A DNA stretch of 64,000 nucleotides from Phaeobacter sp. QD34_24 (GTDB lineage: Bacteria; Pseudomonadota; Alphaproteobacteria; Rhodobacterales; Rhodobacteraceae), in assembly GCF_028890115.1 (NCBI RefSeq), contig NZ_JARCJD010000003.1, forward strand, positions 124,001 through 188,000, written 5' to 3'. The number at the start of each line of letters is the position of its first letter. The first letter of the stretch is position 1. Shown piece by piece: positions 43,944 through 54,327 of the stretch. The notes under the pieces are model-generated. The model had not been told where the DNA came from, did no database searches, and saw only the letters and a list, made by a program, of their open reading frames with translations. The position numbers and the translations under genes are program-made.

Positions 43944-46595
43944 ATGGCGACGCTGAACGACATCCGATCCACATTCCTGAACTACTTTGCCAAGCAGGGC
44001 CACGAGATCGTGTCCTCCAGCCCGCTGGTGCCGCGCAACGATCCCACCCTGATGTTCACCAACTCAGGCATGGTTCAGTTCAAGAACCTCTTCACCGGGC
44101 TGGAGCACCGCGACTACAAACGCGCCACCACAGCGCAGAAATGCGTGCGGGCCGGCGGCAAGCACAATGACCTCGACAATGTTGGTTATACCGCGCGCCA
44201 CCATACCTTCTTTGAAATGCTGGGGAACTTCTCCTTTGGCGATTACTTCAAGACCGAAGCGATCCCCTTTGCCTGGGAGTTGATCACCAAGGAATTCGGC
44301 ATCGACAAGAGCCGTCTTCTGACCACTGTCTATCACACCGATGACGAGGCATTCGAGATCTGGAAGAAGGTCGGCGTGCCCGAGGATCGGATCATCCGCA
44401 TCGATACCTCCGACAACTTCTGGCAGATGGGGCCGACCGGCCCCTGCGGCCCCTGCACCGAGATCTTCTATGATCACGGCGATCACATCTGGGGTGGCCC
44501 TCCGGGCAGCGCCGATGAGGACGGTGACCGCTTCATCGAGATCTGGAACGTCGTTTTCATGCAGAACGAACAGTTCGAAGACGGCTCAATGAAGGCGCTG
44601 GACATGCAGTCCATCGACACCGGCATGGGATTGGAACGGATCGGCGCACTGCTGCAGGGCAGCCATGACAACTATGATACGGATCTGTTCAAGGCGCTGA
44701 TCGAGGCCTCGGCGGATGTGACCAACGTCGATCCCTACGGCGATCAGAACGTCCATCACCGGGTGATCGCCGACCATCTGCGCTCCACCTCCTTCCTGAT
44801 TGCCGATGGCGTGATGCCCTCAAACGACGGCCGTGGCTACGTGCTGCGCCGCATCATGCGCCGCGCCATGCGCCATGCGCATCTTCTGGGGGCCAAGGAT
44901 CCGGTGATGCACCAGCTGGTGCCCGCGCTGGTCCAACAGATGGGCGCGGCCTATCCCGAACTTGGCCGCGCGCAGGCGCTGATCCAGGAAACGCTGCATC
45001 TGGAAGAAAACCGCTTCAAACAGACCCTGGATCGCGGCCTCAAGCTGCTGGATGAGGAGCTGGCGGATCTGGACGAGGGTGCAGCTCTGCCAGGGGCCGC
45101 AGCTTTCAAACTCTATGACACCTACGGCTTCCCGTTGGATCTGACCCAGGACGCCCTGCGCGAAAAGGGCCGCGAGGTGGATACCGACGGCTTTGATGCC
45201 GCCATGGCAGAGCAAAAGGCCAAGGCACGCGCGGCCTGGTCCGGCTCGGGCGAAAGTGCCGACAGCACCCTGTGGTTCGATATCGCCGATGAGCACGGCA
45301 CGAGCGAGTTCCTGGGCTATGAAACCGAGAGCGCCGAAGGCCAGATCGTTGCCATCGTCAAGGATGGCGCCATCGTGCGCGAGGCGGGTAAGGGCGATAC
45401 GGTTCAGGTGGTTCTGAACCAGACCCCGTTTTACGCCGAATCCGGTGGCCAGGTCGGCGACAGTGGCGAAATCCGTGTCGAAGGCGGGCGCCTGCGCGTC
45501 ACCGATACCAAGAAGGCTGCCGATGTCTTCATCCACTTTGCCGAAGTTGTTGACGGCATCGTGACGGTGAATGCGCCGGCCCAGCTGGAAGTGGATCATT
45601 CCCGCCGCAGTGCCATCCGTGCCAACCACTCGGCCACGCACCTCTTGCACGAGGCCCTGCGCGAAGCACTTGGCGATCACGTGGCGCAGCGCGGGTCGCT
45701 CAATGCCGAAGATCGCCTGCGGTTCGACTTCAGCCACGGCAAGGCGCTGAGCGCCGAGGAACTCACCAAGGTCTCCGCCGATGTGAATGCCTTCATCCGG
45801 CAGAACACGCCGGTCGAGACCCGGATCATGACACCGGATGACGCTCGCGCCCTTGGTGCCCAGGCGCTGTTCGGGGAGAAGTATGGCGATGAGGTTCGTG
45901 TGGTCTCCATGGGCCGTGCCGCAACCGGCAAGGGCCACGACAAGGAAACTTACTCGATCGAGCTCTGCGGCGGCACCCATGTGAAGCAGACCGGCGATAT
46001 CGGCACTTTCGTGATCCTTGGCGACAGCGCGTCCTCGGCCGGGGTGCGCCGGATCGAGGCGCTGACGGGCGCAGCGGCTTCTGAATACCTTGAGGCTGAG
46101 GCCGGGCGCATGGCCGAGGTTGCCGCCATGCTGAAGGCGCAGCCTGCCGATGTGATGGATCGCATCAAGGCTCTGATGGATGAGCGCAAGGCGCTGCAGA
46201 ACGAAATCTCTCAGTTGAAACAGCAGGTTGCCATGGGTGGCGGCGCTGCGGGCGGCGTCGAGACCAAGGAAATCGGCGGCAAGACCTTCCTGGGCCAGGC
46301 GCTGGAAGGCGTTTCCGGTAAGGACCTGCGCGGTCTGATCGATGCGCATAAGCAGAAACTCGGCTCGGGCGTGATCCTGCTGATTGCCAACGATGATGGC
46401 AAGGTTGCTGTGGCGGCAGGCGTCACCGATGATCTGACCGGTCAGATCTCTGCCGTGGACGTCTTGAAGGCTGCCGTGCCCGCCTTGGGTGGCAAGGGCG
46501 GCGGCGGCCGTCCCGACATGGCGCAGGGCGGTGGCAAGGATTTCGCCGGGGCCGAAGCGGCTATCGCAGCGGCAGAAAAACTGTTGGAGGGATAA
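43944..46595 (+). CDS. alaS: Alanyl-tRNA synthetase
   Basis: An 883-residue class II synthetase, full length. The aminoacylation domain starts with the [16 protein letters not shown] motif and contains [20 protein letters not shown]. The editing domain has the zinc/active-site pair [14 protein letters not shown] and [15 protein letters not shown]. The C-terminal DHHA1-type domain ends with [13 protein letters not shown]. It charges tRNA-Ala and clears Ser/Gly errors. It follows recA, a common order in this group, and is followed 2 bp later by a DUF1330 gene. Confidence 0.97.
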   Translation: MATLNDIRSTFLNYFAKQGHEIVSSSPLVPRNDPTLMFTNSGMVQFKNLFTGLEHRDYKRATTAQKCVRAGGKHNDLDNVGYTARHHTFFEMLGNFSFGDYFKTEAIPFAWELITKEFGIDKSRLLTTVYHTDDEAFEIWKKVGVPEDRIIRIDTSDNFWQMGPTGPCGPCTEIFYDHGDHIWGGPPGSADEDGDRFIEIWNVVFMQNEQFEDGSMKALDMQSIDTGMGLERIGALLQGSHDNYDTDLFKALIEASADVTNVDPYGDQNVHHRVIADHLRSTSFLIADGVMPSNDGRGYVLRRIMRRAMRHAHLLGAKDPVMHQLVPALVQQMGAAYPELGRAQALIQETLHLEENRFKQTLDRGLKLLDEELADLDEGAALPGAAAFKLYDTYGFPLDLTQDALREKGREVDTDGFDAAMAEQKAKARAAWSGSGESADSTLWFDIADEHGTSEFLGYETESAEGQIVAIVKDGAIVREAGKGDTVQVVLNQTPFYAESGGQVGDSGEIRVEGGRLRVTDTKKAADVFIHFAEVVDGIVTVNAPAQLEVDHSRRSAIRANHSATHLLHEALREALGDHVAQRGSLNAEDRLRFDFSHGKALSAEELTKVSADVNAFIRQNTPVETRIMTPDDARALGAQALFGEKYGDEVRVVSMGRAATGKGHDKETYSIELCGGTHVKQTGDIGTFVILGDSASSAGVRRIEALTGAAASEYLEAEAGRMAEVAAMLKAQPADVMDRIKALMDERKALQNEISQLKQQVAMGGGAAGGVETKEIGGKTFLGQALEGVSGKDLRGLIDAHKQKLGSGVILLIANDDGKVAVAAGVTDDLTGQISAVDVLKAAVPALGGKGGGGRPDMAQGGGKDFAGAEAAIAAAEKLLEG

Positions 46596-46597
46596 TC

Positions 46598-46885
46598 ATG
46601 GGCGCACTCTGGATTGCTCACGTCACGGTCACCGATGCGGAGGCCTATGGCAAATACGCCGAACTGGCGGGGCCTGCGATTGCCAAACATGGCGGTGAGT
46701 TCATCGCCCGTGGCGGCAAGTTCGTGCAGTTGGAAGGCAAGGAACGCCCGCGCAACGTGGTCGCGAAATTTCCCAGCGTTGAGGCAGCCGTGGACTGCTA
46801 CAACAGCCCTGAATACCAGGAGGCACTGGATCACGCCCGTGGTGCATCCGAGCGCGAGCTGATGGTGGTCGAGACCTCCGAGTAA
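46598..46885 (+). CDS. DUF1330 family protein
   Basis: A 95-residue dimeric alpha+beta-barrel-type protein. Family text: ALWIAHVTVTDAEAYGKYAEL, the HGGEFIARGGKFVQLEGKE segment and VEAAVDCYNSPEYQEAL. The biochemical role is unknown. It lies 2 bp after alaS and shares its terminator, so it is co-transcribed. Confidence 0.88.
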   Translation: MGALWIAHVTVTDAEAYGKYAELAGPAIAKHGGEFIARGGKFVQLEGKERPRNVVAKFPSVEAAVDCYNSPEYQEALDHARGASERELMVVETSE

Positions 46886-46909
46886 CGCGCCGGTCACAAG
46901 ATGCAGAAT

Positions 46910-46952
46910 GAAAAAGAGCGCGGGGGCAGCCTCGCGCTCTTTTTCGTTTTTT
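46910..46952. terminator. Bidirectional intrinsic terminator between DUF1330 and VOC genes
   Basis: 13-bp perfect stem (GAAAAAGAGCGCG / CGCGCTCTTTTTC) with a 10-base loop. It is followed by GTTTTTTT on the + strand and has an A-run on its left side, so it can stop both the alaS-DUF1330 transcript and the convergent VOC transcript. Confidence 0.9.
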
Positions 46953-47533
46953 TAGTATGGGTTGCGGGGGTTTCTGTCCTCCGACAGGCTGTTTTGACGC
47001 CGCTCCACCAGCAGCTCGATCGCGTCCGCCAGATGGACCTCCTGGATGTTGTAGTCGCCCCGCGCGACGCGCAGTTTGTGGGCTTCGATCATCACATCCG
47101 CATGGGTGCAGCCGACGGGCGGTTCGAACTTGTAGCAGGCCAGCTCGATCAGCAGCCCCATGGGATCCTTGAAATAAATCGAATCCATGAAGCCCCGGTC
47201 CTTGTTGCCGGAATGACCGATCCCACGTTCCGTCAGGCGGTTTTCGATCTGGGAAAAGGTCGCCTTGCTGACGTTGAAGGCCAGGTGATGCACGCAGCCG
47301 GGTTCTGTGGGCGTGCGGCGCCGGTCGGGGCTGCGGGTCTCATTGGTGAAGACGGTGATCAGCCGCCCGTCGCCCGGATCGAAGTAAAGGTGGCCTTCGT
47401 CCGGGTTGTCCAGATTAGGCTGGTCAAACACAAAGGGCATGCCCAAAAGCCCTTCCCAGAAATCGATGGATGTCTGCCTGTCGGCACCGGTCAGCGTGAT
47501 GTGATGAACGCCCTGAACCTGGATCTTGCGCAT
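46952..47533 (-). CDS. VOC-superfamily (glyoxalase/extradiol dioxygenase-like) protein
   Basis: A 193-residue vicinal-oxygen-chelate protein. The first repeat begins VQGVHHITLTGADRQTSIDFWEGLLGMP with metal-ligand His; the second has GCVHHLAFNVSKATFSQIENRL, and FKDPMGLLIEL supplies the Glu. The ATG at 47533 has AAGGAG upstream. It could be a ring-cleaving dioxygenase-like or glyoxalase-like enzyme; the substrate is not predictable from context. Confidence 0.85.
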   Translation of the reverse strand: MRKIQVQGVHHITLTGADRQTSIDFWEGLLGMPFVFDQPNLDNPDEGHLYFDPGDGRLITVFTNETRSPDRRRTPTEPGCVHHLAFNVSKATFSQIENRLTERGIGHSGNKDRGFMDSIYFKDPMGLLIELACYKFEPPVGCTHADVMIEAHKLRVARGDYNIQEVHLADAIELLVERRQNSLSEDRNPRNPY

Positions 47534-47581
47534 GCCGTGTCTCCTTTCGTTTGAAGGAGACCCTAACATGGATGTGCAATA

Positions 47582-47608
47582 GAAAAAGGCCGCCCCGGGG
47601 GGCGGCCT
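47582..47608 (-). terminator. Intrinsic terminator of typA
   Basis: GC-rich stem AGGCCGCC / GGCGGCCT that on the minus strand is followed by TTTTTCT, 25 bases after the typA stop. Confidence 0.85.
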
Positions 47609-47632
47609 CGTGAATGTGATGATCCGTCAGGA

Positions 47633-49453
47633 TCAGCCATTTGCCTTCGACATCCGCTTGCGCTCGTGCGGGTCGAGGTAGCGCTTGCGCAGGCGGATCG
47701 AGTTCGGCGTCACTTCCACCAGCTCGTCGTCGTTGATATAGGCGATTGCTTCTTCCAGCGACAGCGTCACCGGCGTGGTCAGGCGCACGGCTTCGTCGGT
47801 GCCGGAGGCACGCACGTTGGTCAGCTTCTTGCCCTTCAGCGGGTTCACTTCCAGGTCGTTGTCGCGGGAATGCTCACCGATGATCATGCCGGTATAGACA
47901 TCGACCTGGGCGCCGATGAACATCTTGCCGCGATCTTCGAGGTTCCACAGGGCGTAGGCCACGGATTGGCCGTTCTCCATCGAGATCAGAACACCGGCGC
48001 GGCGGCCCGGGATCGGACCCTTGTGCGGTGCCCAGCCGTGGAAGACGCGGTTCAGTACGCCGGTGCCGCGAGTATCGGTCAGGAATTCGCCGTGATAGCC
48101 GATGAGACCGCGCGAGGGCACATGGGCAATGATCCGGGTCTTGCCGGCACCGGCCGGTTTCATCTCGACCAGCTCACCCTTGCGGGCACCGGTCAGCTTC
48201 TCGATCACGGCGCCAGAGTATTCGTCATCCACGTCGATGGTGGCTTCCTCGATGGGCTCCATCTTCTGGCCGTCTTCTTCGCGCATGATCACCTGCGGGC
48301 GGGAGATCGACAGCTCGAATCCCTCGCGGCGCATGTTCTCGATCAACACGCCCATCTGCAGTTCGCCACGGCCCGAGACCTCGAAGGCCTCACCGCCGGG
48401 GGTGTCGGCGATCTTGATGGCGACGTTGCTTTCGGCCTCTTTCATCAGGCGGTCACGGATCACGCGCGACTGCACCTTCTTGCCGTCACGGCCTGCCAGC
48501 GGGCTGTCGTTGATGCCGAAGGTCACGGTGATGGTCGGCGGATCGATGGGCTGGGCATCCAGCGGCTCATCCACGGCGAGGGCACAGATGGTATCGGCCA
48601 CGGTGGCCTTGGCCATGCCCGCGATGGAAACGATGTCGCCCGCCTGGGCTTCGTCGATGTCCTGCTGGGCCAGGCCACGGAAGGCCTGGATGCGGGTGAC
48701 GCGGAATTGTTCGATCTTCTGGCCCACGCGGGTCAGGGCCTGCACGGTGGCGCCCACCTTCAAGGTGCCGGATTCGACGCGGCCGGTCAGCAGGCGCCCG
48801 ACGAAGGGGTCAGAGCCCAGGGTGGTGGCCAGCATGCGGAAATCTTCGCCCTGACGCTTGATCTGGGCAGGCTCGGGCACGTGGTTCACGATCAGATTGA
48901 ACAGCGCGTGCAGGTCCTTGCGGGGGCCGTCCAGTTCGGCGTCGGCCCAGCCATTGCGGCCCGAGGCATACATATGCGGGAAGTCGAGCTGATCCTCGGT
49001 CGCATCGAGCGAGGCAAAGAGGTCGAAACATTCGTCCAGCGCGCGGTCAGGCTCGGCGTCGGGCTTGTCCACCTTGTTCAGCACCACGATGGGGCGCAGA
49101 CCCAGGGCCAGCGCCTTGGAGGTCACGAATTTGGTCTGCGGCATCGGGCCTTCGGCGGCATCCACCAGCAGGACAACACCGTCGACCATCGACAGGATCC
49201 GCTCCACCTCGCCGCCGAAATCGGCGTGGCCGGGGGTGTCGACGATATTGATCCGGGTGCCTTTCCATTCGACCGAGGTCGGTTTGGCAAAGATGGTGAT
49301 GCCCCGTTCGCGTTCCAGATCGTTGCTGTCCATGGCGCGTTCCGCCACAGCCTGGTTTTCGCGGAAGGCGCCGGATTGTTTGAGCAGCTCGTCCACCAGG
49401 GTCGTTTTCCCGTGGTCCACGTGTGCAATGATCGCAATGTTGCGCAGGTCCAT
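47633..49453 (-). CDS. typA: Ribosome-associated translational GTPase TypA/BipA
   Basis: A 606-residue translation-factor GTPase. The G domain at the N terminus shows [15 protein letters not shown], the switch region [30 protein letters not shown] and [13 protein letters not shown]-Tu domain II and two EF-G-like domains follow, with [19 protein letters not shown], and then the BipA-specific C-terminal domain ([20 protein letters not shown]). It acts in 50S assembly and stress adaptation. Single-gene unit with its own terminator. Confidence 0.96.
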   Translation of the reverse strand: MDLRNIAIIAHVDHGKTTLVDELLKQSGAFRENQAVAERAMDSNDLERERGITIFAKPTSVEWKGTRINIVDTPGHADFGGEVERILSMVDGVVLLVDAAEGPMPQTKFVTSKALALGLRPIVVLNKVDKPDAEPDRALDECFDLFASLDATEDQLDFPHMYASGRNGWADAELDGPRKDLHALFNLIVNHVPEPAQIKRQGEDFRMLATTLGSDPFVGRLLTGRVESGTLKVGATVQALTRVGQKIEQFRVTRIQAFRGLAQQDIDEAQAGDIVSIAGMAKATVADTICALAVDEPLDAQPIDPPTITVTFGINDSPLAGRDGKKVQSRVIRDRLMKEAESNVAIKIADTPGGEAFEVSGRGELQMGVLIENMRREGFELSISRPQVIMREEDGQKMEPIEEATIDVDDEYSGAVIEKLTGARKGELVEMKPAGAGKTRIIAHVPSRGLIGYHGEFLTDTRGTGVLNRVFHGWAPHKGPIPGRRAGVLISMENGQSVAYALWNLEDRGKMFIGAQVDVYTGMIIGEHSRDNDLEVNPLKGKKLTNVRASGTDEAVRLTTPVTLSLEEAIAYINDDELVEVTPNSIRLRKRYLDPHERKRMSKANG

Positions 49454-49503
49454 GACGTCAGCCTTTGTAAGGAAGTTGCGCAGCGCTTAGCCCGATACTG
49501 GCA

Positions 49504-49576
49504 GGAAGGCCAGCAAAAATCGGCCTTCCCGGTGCAATCGGCGCTGCAATGCAGCGCCCCCCTGCTTTTGGGGGGC
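49504..49576 (-). promoter_or_regulatory. Three consecutive hairpins between the SMR gene and typA
   Basis: In the 123-bp gap: GGAAGGCC / GGCCTTCC (49504-49511, 49522-49529), near-perfect palindrome GGCGCTGCA-A-TGCAGCGCC (49540-49558), and GCCCCCC / GGGGGGC (from 49555). The last one, read on the minus strand, comes first after the SMR stop and could terminate it; the other two would lie in the typA leader. Confidence 0.5.
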
Positions 49577-49912
49577 TCAGTGGCCGGAGGATTTCGAGTA
49601 AAGATGAATGACCATAATGCCGATCAGGATCAGCGCCATGCCCAGAACGGCAGGCAGATCCAGTCTTTGTCCGAAGACCACGAGGCCAATCACGGCGATA
49701 AGCACGATGCCAAGGCCCGACCAGATCGCATAGACGATGCCGACCGGCATGACCTTGAGGGTAAGGCCCAGCATGTAAAAGGAAAACCCATAGGCCACCA
49801 GCACGATGAGCGAGGGCACCAACCGGCTGAACTGCTGGCTGGCCTGCAGCGCCGTGGTGCCAATGGTCTCTGCAGCGACGGCAACGATCAGGTAGATATA
49901 GTGAAGCTGCAT
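49577..49912 (-). CDS. Small multidrug resistance (SMR) family transporter
   Basis: A 111-residue four-helix membrane protein of the EmrE-type SMR family. The proton/drug-coupling Glu15 lies in VAVAAETIGTTALQAS. The family signature follows: GFSFYMLGLTLKVMPVGIVYAIWSGLG. The ATG at 49912 has GGAGG upstream; the open frame extends further but the added residues are basic and non-family. It acts as an antiparallel dimer exporting cationic compounds by proton antiport. Confidence 0.93.
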   Translation of the reverse strand: MQLHYIYLIVAVAAETIGTTALQASQQFSRLVPSLIVLVAYGFSFYMLGLTLKVMPVGIVYAIWSGLGIVLIAVIGLVVFGQRLDLPAVLGMALILIGIMVIHLYSKSSGH

Positions 49913-50176
49913 TCTGAGCCTCCGGGTTGCAAAGGGATGACGTGGAATATCTCGTGATGTTTGCCTAGCCGAGTAGCAAGGCATCGACCAGCGCGAAATG
50001 TGAGCGGCCGCGCCCAAGGCCCGGTGAAATACCTGTGGCGATCGCCGACAACAGGCGAAAGGCGGGGCGCTCGTCTCTGCGTAAAGAGGTTTTTCTTCGC
50101 CTGCGTACAAGTTTAGCGAAATCGGTAACCGAATATGAACAGCTCATGACGTATGACACCATTGAAAGGGTCGGTC

Positions 50177-50476
50177 ATGCGTCAGGTGTTTTTTGGAATG
50201 ATCGCATTTGTTGCGGTCGGGCTATCGCCGCTCCTGGTTCTGGCCAGCCCCCAGGACCTGCGGGTCGGAGAGCCAGTCCTGGTGGTCTCGGCTCCTTGGA
50301 CCGTTGCAGCCGCAGAGGTCATTTCCCGCAGCGGATTGCGGGAGATATCCCCGGAACGGGCACCTTTTGGCGCGCTGACGGTCCTGAATGATACCGCAGA
50401 TGCGCTGCGGCTGAAATCAAATGGCGCCTGGTTGGTGCTGGATGGAAAGATGATCGCGCAGATCTGCGCGGGATAG
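50177..50476 (+). CDS. Small secreted hypothetical protein
   Basis: A 99-residue protein with an N-terminal signal peptide (MRQVFFGMIAFVAVGL..., cleavage near VLASP) and a mature part of ~75 residues (LRVGEPVLVVSAPW...). The C terminus MIAQICAG carries one Cys. No known domain. An upstream in-frame ATG at 50153 is less likely than the one at 50177, which places the signal sequence at the start. It directly precedes a chemoreceptor gene on the same strand and could be a periplasmic accessory. Confidence 0.55.
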   Translation: MRQVFFGMIAFVAVGLSPLLVLASPQDLRVGEPVLVVSAPWTVAAAEVISRSGLREISPERAPFGALTVLNDTADALRLKSNGAWLVLDGKMIAQICAG

Positions 50477-50503
50477 TTGTGTAAAGCGAGAGGACGCAGT
50501 GGC

Positions 50504-52105
50504 ATGCGGACACTGAAGGAAAAACTGTCAAAATCCGATGGACCCACCATCATTCAGGGGGCCGGGCGACAATTTCAACGATTGACCAGTATGGCTCTGG
50601 TGCCGGTTCCGGCGCTGGTGGCATATTTTGTCGATGGGGCGGTGTCCTGGTGGATGATTGCGGCGCTGAGCGCGGTTCTTGGGGTGCTCTCCTTTGCCTC
50701 CAAGCAGCTTCCGGAGAGCTCTCGGGATTACATCATCGCCTTCTGCCTGATCGGGCACAGCGTGCTGTTCACGACGGCCTTCAGCGGCCATCCATGGCAG
50801 CTGGACAGCCATATGCTGTTCTTTGCCTTGCTGGCGGTTGTCGCCACGCTGCACAACATGGGGGCGGTGCTGTTCGCCACCGCTTTGATCGCGGTGCATC
50901 ACCTGTCTTTCAGCCTGTTGATGCCCAGCCTGGTCTATCCCGGCGGCGGTGTGATCGAGAGCCTGTCGCGGACCGTGATGCATGCGGTGATCGTGCTGGT
51001 CGAGGCGGGCATTCTGCTTCTCAGCATCTATCAGCGCAAACAGGCTGATCTGGCGCTGGAAGCGCAGCAGGAGGCGCTGCAGCAAGAGGCGGCCAAGGCC
51101 GAAGAGGCGCAGGAAGAAGCCATGCGCAGCAAGCGGGACACGGAAATGATCGTGCATGTGTTCGACACCAGCCTGCAGACCATGGCCTCCGGCAACCTCA
51201 GCAGCCGTATCACCAGCGACTTCCCGCAGGAATACGAAACGATGCGCACAAATTTCAACGCGCTTGCCGATAGCCTGAATGCAGGTCTGGGCACCGCCAT
51301 GTCGATCTCCGGAGAGTTCCGCGAAAACGCACAGTCGGTTTCGGAAGCGGTACAAAGCCTGTCGGCACGGACCGAATCCCAGGCGGCTACCCTGACCGAA
51401 ACCACCTCGGCCCTGCAAGAATTGAGCGAATCCGTGAAGAAAAGCGCAACCGATTCCAACAAGGCCGCCGAGAACGCCCGCGGTGCCTACAATGGTGCGG
51501 TTGAAAATGGCGATCTGATGAGCGCTGCAGTGGAGGCGATGGGCCATATCGAGAAATCCTCCAACGAGATTTCGACCATCATCAACGTCATCGAGGACAT
51601 CTCGTTCCAGACCAACCTCTTGGCGCTGAACGCCGGGGTCGAAGCGGCCCGGGCCGGTGAAAGCGGTCGTGGCTTTGCCGTGGTGGCCGCCGAGGTGCGC
51701 GCGCTGGCGCAGCGCACTGCGGATGCGGCCAACGAGGTGAAGTCCCTGATCGGCACCAGCGCGGTGCAGGTGAAAGAGGGATCGCAGCTGGTGAACCGTG
51801 CCGGTGGCGCGCTGCAGGACATCGTGGCGCAGGTTTCCGAGACCAGCAAGCTGATCGAGGAAATCTCCGGAACCTCCGCCGATCAGGCCTCGGCCCTGTC
51901 GGAAATGGCAACCGCGCTCAGCACGCTGGATGGGGCGACCCAGACCAATGCGGCCATGGTCGAGGAAATGACCGCCATGAGCATGACCATGGACAGCAAG
52001 GCACGCGAACTGGCAGGCACCCTGTCTCAGTTCCAGCTGGACGGTCAGGGCTCTTCCGACGGGTTCGGCCATGAGGATGGCGACCATCTCCGGCTGGCGG
52101 GGTGA
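50504..52105 (+). CDS. Methyl-accepting chemotaxis protein
   Basis: A 533-residue receptor with about six hydrophobic helices in the first ~180 residues (no large periplasmic domain), a coiled coil, a HAMP-like segment near 205-260, and a signalling domain. The hairpin tip is [22 protein letters not shown] (here GV in place of the usual NA, a small divergence), flanked by [17 protein letters not shown]. The membrane-embedded sensor layout suggests cytoplasmic or membrane-state sensing rather than a periplasmic ligand. The ATG at 50504 has GAGAGGA upstream. No che genes nearby. Confidence 0.9.
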   Translation: MRTLKEKLSKSDGPTIIQGAGRQFQRLTSMALVPVPALVAYFVDGAVSWWMIAALSAVLGVLSFASKQLPESSRDYIIAFCLIGHSVLFTTAFSGHPWQLDSHMLFFALLAVVATLHNMGAVLFATALIAVHHLSFSLLMPSLVYPGGGVIESLSRTVMHAVIVLVEAGILLLSIYQRKQADLALEAQQEALQQEAAKAEEAQEEAMRSKRDTEMIVHVFDTSLQTMASGNLSSRITSDFPQEYETMRTNFNALADSLNAGLGTAMSISGEFRENAQSVSEAVQSLSARTESQAATLTETTSALQELSESVKKSATDSNKAAENARGAYNGAVENGDLMSAAVEAMGHIEKSSNEISTIINVIEDISFQTNLLALNAGVEAARAGESGRGFAVVAAEVRALAQRTADAANEVKSLIGTSAVQVKEGSQLVNRAGGALQDIVAQVSETSKLIEEISGTSADQASALSEMATALSTLDGATQTNAAMVEEMTAMSMTMDSKARELAGTLSQFQLDGQGSSDGFGHEDGDHLRLAG

Positions 52106-52138
52106 TCCGGACCCGAAGCGAGACTTGACTTCTCCGGC

Positions 52139-52174
52139 AGAGGCGGCGCGACAGGCGGCGCCTCTTTTCGTTTG
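52139..52174 (+). terminator. Probable intrinsic terminator after the chemoreceptor gene
   Basis: AGAGGCG pairs with CGCCTCT around a GC-rich 13-base loop, followed by TTTCGTTT, 34 bases after the stop and between convergent genes. Confidence 0.65.
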
Positions 52175-52203
52175 GGCCGGGTTCGGTGTTCGGGGTGGGG
52201 GAG

Positions 52204-53373
52204 TCAGATGCGCCCGGCGGTTTCAAACCAGGGCAGCACGTGGCCGCGCACATGGGTCCAGACATCGGCGGCACCGCGCGCAATCTTGACACCCACACGC
52301 TGTTCAAGCTGGCCGAAGTTCACGTCATATTCCACCCAGGTCCCCCCGCCGTTCAACAGGTTCAGAAACAGCGGCTGCACGCGGTCGATGGACTTGGCAA
52401 AGATGGCATCCGGGCTGGCGGCCTCTTCGAACTCCGTCCACAGGGCGTGGAAGTCCCCGGCTTGCGGTTGCGGCAGCAGGTGAAACAGACGCCGGGCGGC
52501 AGCGGCTTCCCGGTCGGCCAGCGCGGCAAGGGTGGCAGGATCCTGCGTGCCATGAATGGGCGTGTCGCCTGCGTCGATTTCCACGAGATCATGCAGGAGC
52601 AGCATACGCATGACCCGCGACAGATCGATATCATGCGAGGCATGTTCGGCAAGGATCCAGCCGTGCAGCATGATATGCCAACTGTGTTCGGCTGAATTCT
52701 CCCGGCGGCTGCCATCGCCCAGCCGCGATGCCCGCAGCACCTGCTTGAGCGCATCCGCTTCGTTCAGAAACCCAAGCCTTTGCGTGAAGCTCGGGCAACT
52801 CTCGCTCCCGGCCTGTCCCAGCAGGCTCTGGGCATGGTGGTAGGCTTTCGGAAATCCCGTCTTCAAGCCGGTCGCGCGGCCGGTTTCCAGGTTGTCGCGG
52901 ACAATGTCGAGGTGGAACTCCGGCACCTGCCGACAGTGCAGCGTCTGAAAGATCGGCTGGCAATGATCCAGATGTTTGGCAAAGCGGGCATCAAGTGTTT
53001 CGCCGGCCTCAAACTCCCGCCACAGGTCCAGTAGCGCGGTGCCCTGATCGCTTGGCAGCAGGGCAAACAGCCGTCTGGCTGCGGTGTCTTCGGCTGCCGT
53101 GACGGCCTTCCAGTCGACATCACCTGCAATCGGGTGGTCGCCGACATCGATCTCGACCAGATCGTGCAGCAGAAGCATCTGGATGACCCGGTCGACATTC
53201 ACGGCCGGATCGGCGAGCGGCGCCAGGGTCAAGGCATAGAGCGCCAAGTGCCAGCTGTGTTCGGCTGAATTCTCCGGGCGCGATCCATCCAGGATCAGGT
53301 TTTGCCGTTCGATCCGGCGCAGCTTTTCGGCCTCGCGTAGAAAGGCAAACTGGGCGTCCAGCCGTGCGCTCAC
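52204..53373 (-). CDS. Tandem HD-domain phosphohydrolase (YfbR/HD_3-like, internally duplicated)
   Basis: A 389-residue cytoplasmic protein made of two copies of the HD_3-type domain. Copy 1 has ENSAEHSWH (His39) and LLLHDLVEIDVGDHPI (His70-Asp71); copy 2 has ENSAEHSWH (His230) and LLLHDLVEIDAGDTPI (His261-Asp262), an offset of ~191 residues. Both metal sites look complete. Single-copy relatives are ~190-200-residue 5'-nucleotidase-like enzymes. It overlaps the small gene upstream by 4 bp. Confidence 0.9.
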   Translation of the reverse strand: MSARLDAQFAFLREAEKLRRIERQNLILDGSRPENSAEHSWHLALYALTLAPLADPAVNVDRVIQMLLLHDLVEIDVGDHPIAGDVDWKAVTAAEDTAARRLFALLPSDQGTALLDLWREFEAGETLDARFAKHLDHCQPIFQTLHCRQVPEFHLDIVRDNLETGRATGLKTGFPKAYHHAQSLLGQAGSESCPSFTQRLGFLNEADALKQVLRASRLGDGSRRENSAEHSWHIMLHGWILAEHASHDIDLSRVMRMLLLHDLVEIDAGDTPIHGTQDPATLAALADREAAAARRLFHLLPQPQAGDFHALWTEFEEAASPDAIFAKSIDRVQPLFLNLLNGGGTWVEYDVNFGQLEQRVGVKIARGAADVWTHVRGHVLPWFETAGRI

Positions 53374-53627
53374 TGACCGCCGCCCGTTGTGGAGTGCCGG
53401 GCTTCGGCCTCGGCCTGGAGGGCCGCGATCTTCTGGTTCAGGAAATCGCGCGCCTTGCGTTCTGCCAGGCGCACGCGCACCTCTGTCAGATAGGCCTCTT
53501 CCAGCGATTGAGACGCTGCGCCAAGCACCTGACCGACTTCGACATAAAGCCTGTCCTCGTCGATCGCATCCTGGATCTTGAGGGTGTCGATGGCCAGTTT
53601 CTGCGCCAGCGTCTCGATCGTGCTCAT
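53370..53627 (-). CDS. Small helical hypothetical protein coupled to the HD protein
   Basis: An 85-residue, highly charged and mostly helical protein (TLAQKLAIDTLKIQDAIDEDRLY, then VRLAERKARDFLNQKIAALQAE) with no signal or membrane segment. The stop overlaps the HD-protein start by 4 bp and its ATG overlaps the end of the hydrolase gene, so the three genes form one unit. No known domain. Confidence 0.75.
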   Translation of the reverse strand: MSTIETLAQKLAIDTLKIQDAIDEDRLYVEVGQVLGAASQSLEEAYLTEVRVRLAERKARDFLNQKIAALQAEAEARHSTTGGGQ

Positions 53628-54280
53628 CAGCGGGTGTTCTCGGTCAGGCGGCGCTTGACGTAGTCGTTCACATTGCCGATCAGCGTGTCCATATGCGGTT
53701 CCTGGAAGAAGTGATCCGCACCTTCCACCTCGGTATGGGTGATGGTGATGCCCTTTTGTTCATGCAGCTTGTTCACCAGGTTGACCGTATCGGCGGGCGG
53801 TGCCACGCGGTCGGCGGTGCCGTTGATGATCAGCCCCGAAGAGGGGCAGGGCGCCAGGAAGGAGAAATCATACATGTTGGCAGGCGGCGCCACCGAGATG
53901 AAGCCGGTGATTTCCGGACGCCGCATCAGCAGCTGCATGCCGATCCAGGCGCCAAAGGAAAAGCCCGCGACCCAGCAATGCTTGGAGTTGTTGTTCATCG
54001 ACTGCAGGTAATCCAGCGCCGAGGCTGCATCGGACAGCTCTCCGACGCCCTGATCATATTCGCCCTGGCTGCGGCCGACCCCACGGAAGTTGAACCGCAA
54101 AACGGTAAAGCCCATGTTGTAAAAGGCGTAGTGCAGGTTATAGACAACCTTGTTGTTCATCGTGCCGCCGAACTGCGGATGAGGATGAAGGACGATCGCG
54201 ATCGGGGCGTCTTTTTCTTTCTGCGGGTGATAGCGGCCTTCCAGGCGGCCTTCGGGTCCGGGAAAAATGACCTCGGGCAT
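53627..54280 (-). CDS. Alpha/beta hydrolase
   Basis: A 217-residue serine hydrolase of the small dienelactone-hydrolase-like/UPF0227-like class. It has the oxyanion motif LHPHPQFGGTMNN (HPHP), FRGVGRSQGEYD, nucleophile Ser108 in VAGFSFGAW, Asp157 in IINGTADRVAP and His190 in EGADHFF, a complete triad. It heads the hydrolase-small protein-HD operon and is divergent from iscR. Substrate unknown. Confidence 0.9.
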   Translation of the reverse strand: MPEVIFPGPEGRLEGRYHPQKEKDAPIAIVLHPHPQFGGTMNNKVVYNLHYAFYNMGFTVLRFNFRGVGRSQGEYDQGVGELSDAASALDYLQSMNNNSKHCWVAGFSFGAWIGMQLLMRRPEITGFISVAPPANMYDFSFLAPCPSSGLIINGTADRVAPPADTVNLVNKLHEQKGITITHTEVEGADHFFQEPHMDTLIGNVNDYVKRRLTENTR

Positions 54281-54327
54281 GTGCGGTTCGTTCCTACTCT
54301 TATTCCGTGGGAGCCGGATCGGGAAAC

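Noticed and set aside
44820-46349. A 509-codon reverse frame inside alaS
   Set aside because: Lies entirely opposite alaS; no start signal or domain.
47666-49957. A 763-codon open frame opposite typA
   Set aside because: It mirrors typA on the other strand; long antisense frames are expected in GC-rich genes, and the translation is His/Gly/Gln-rich without any domain.
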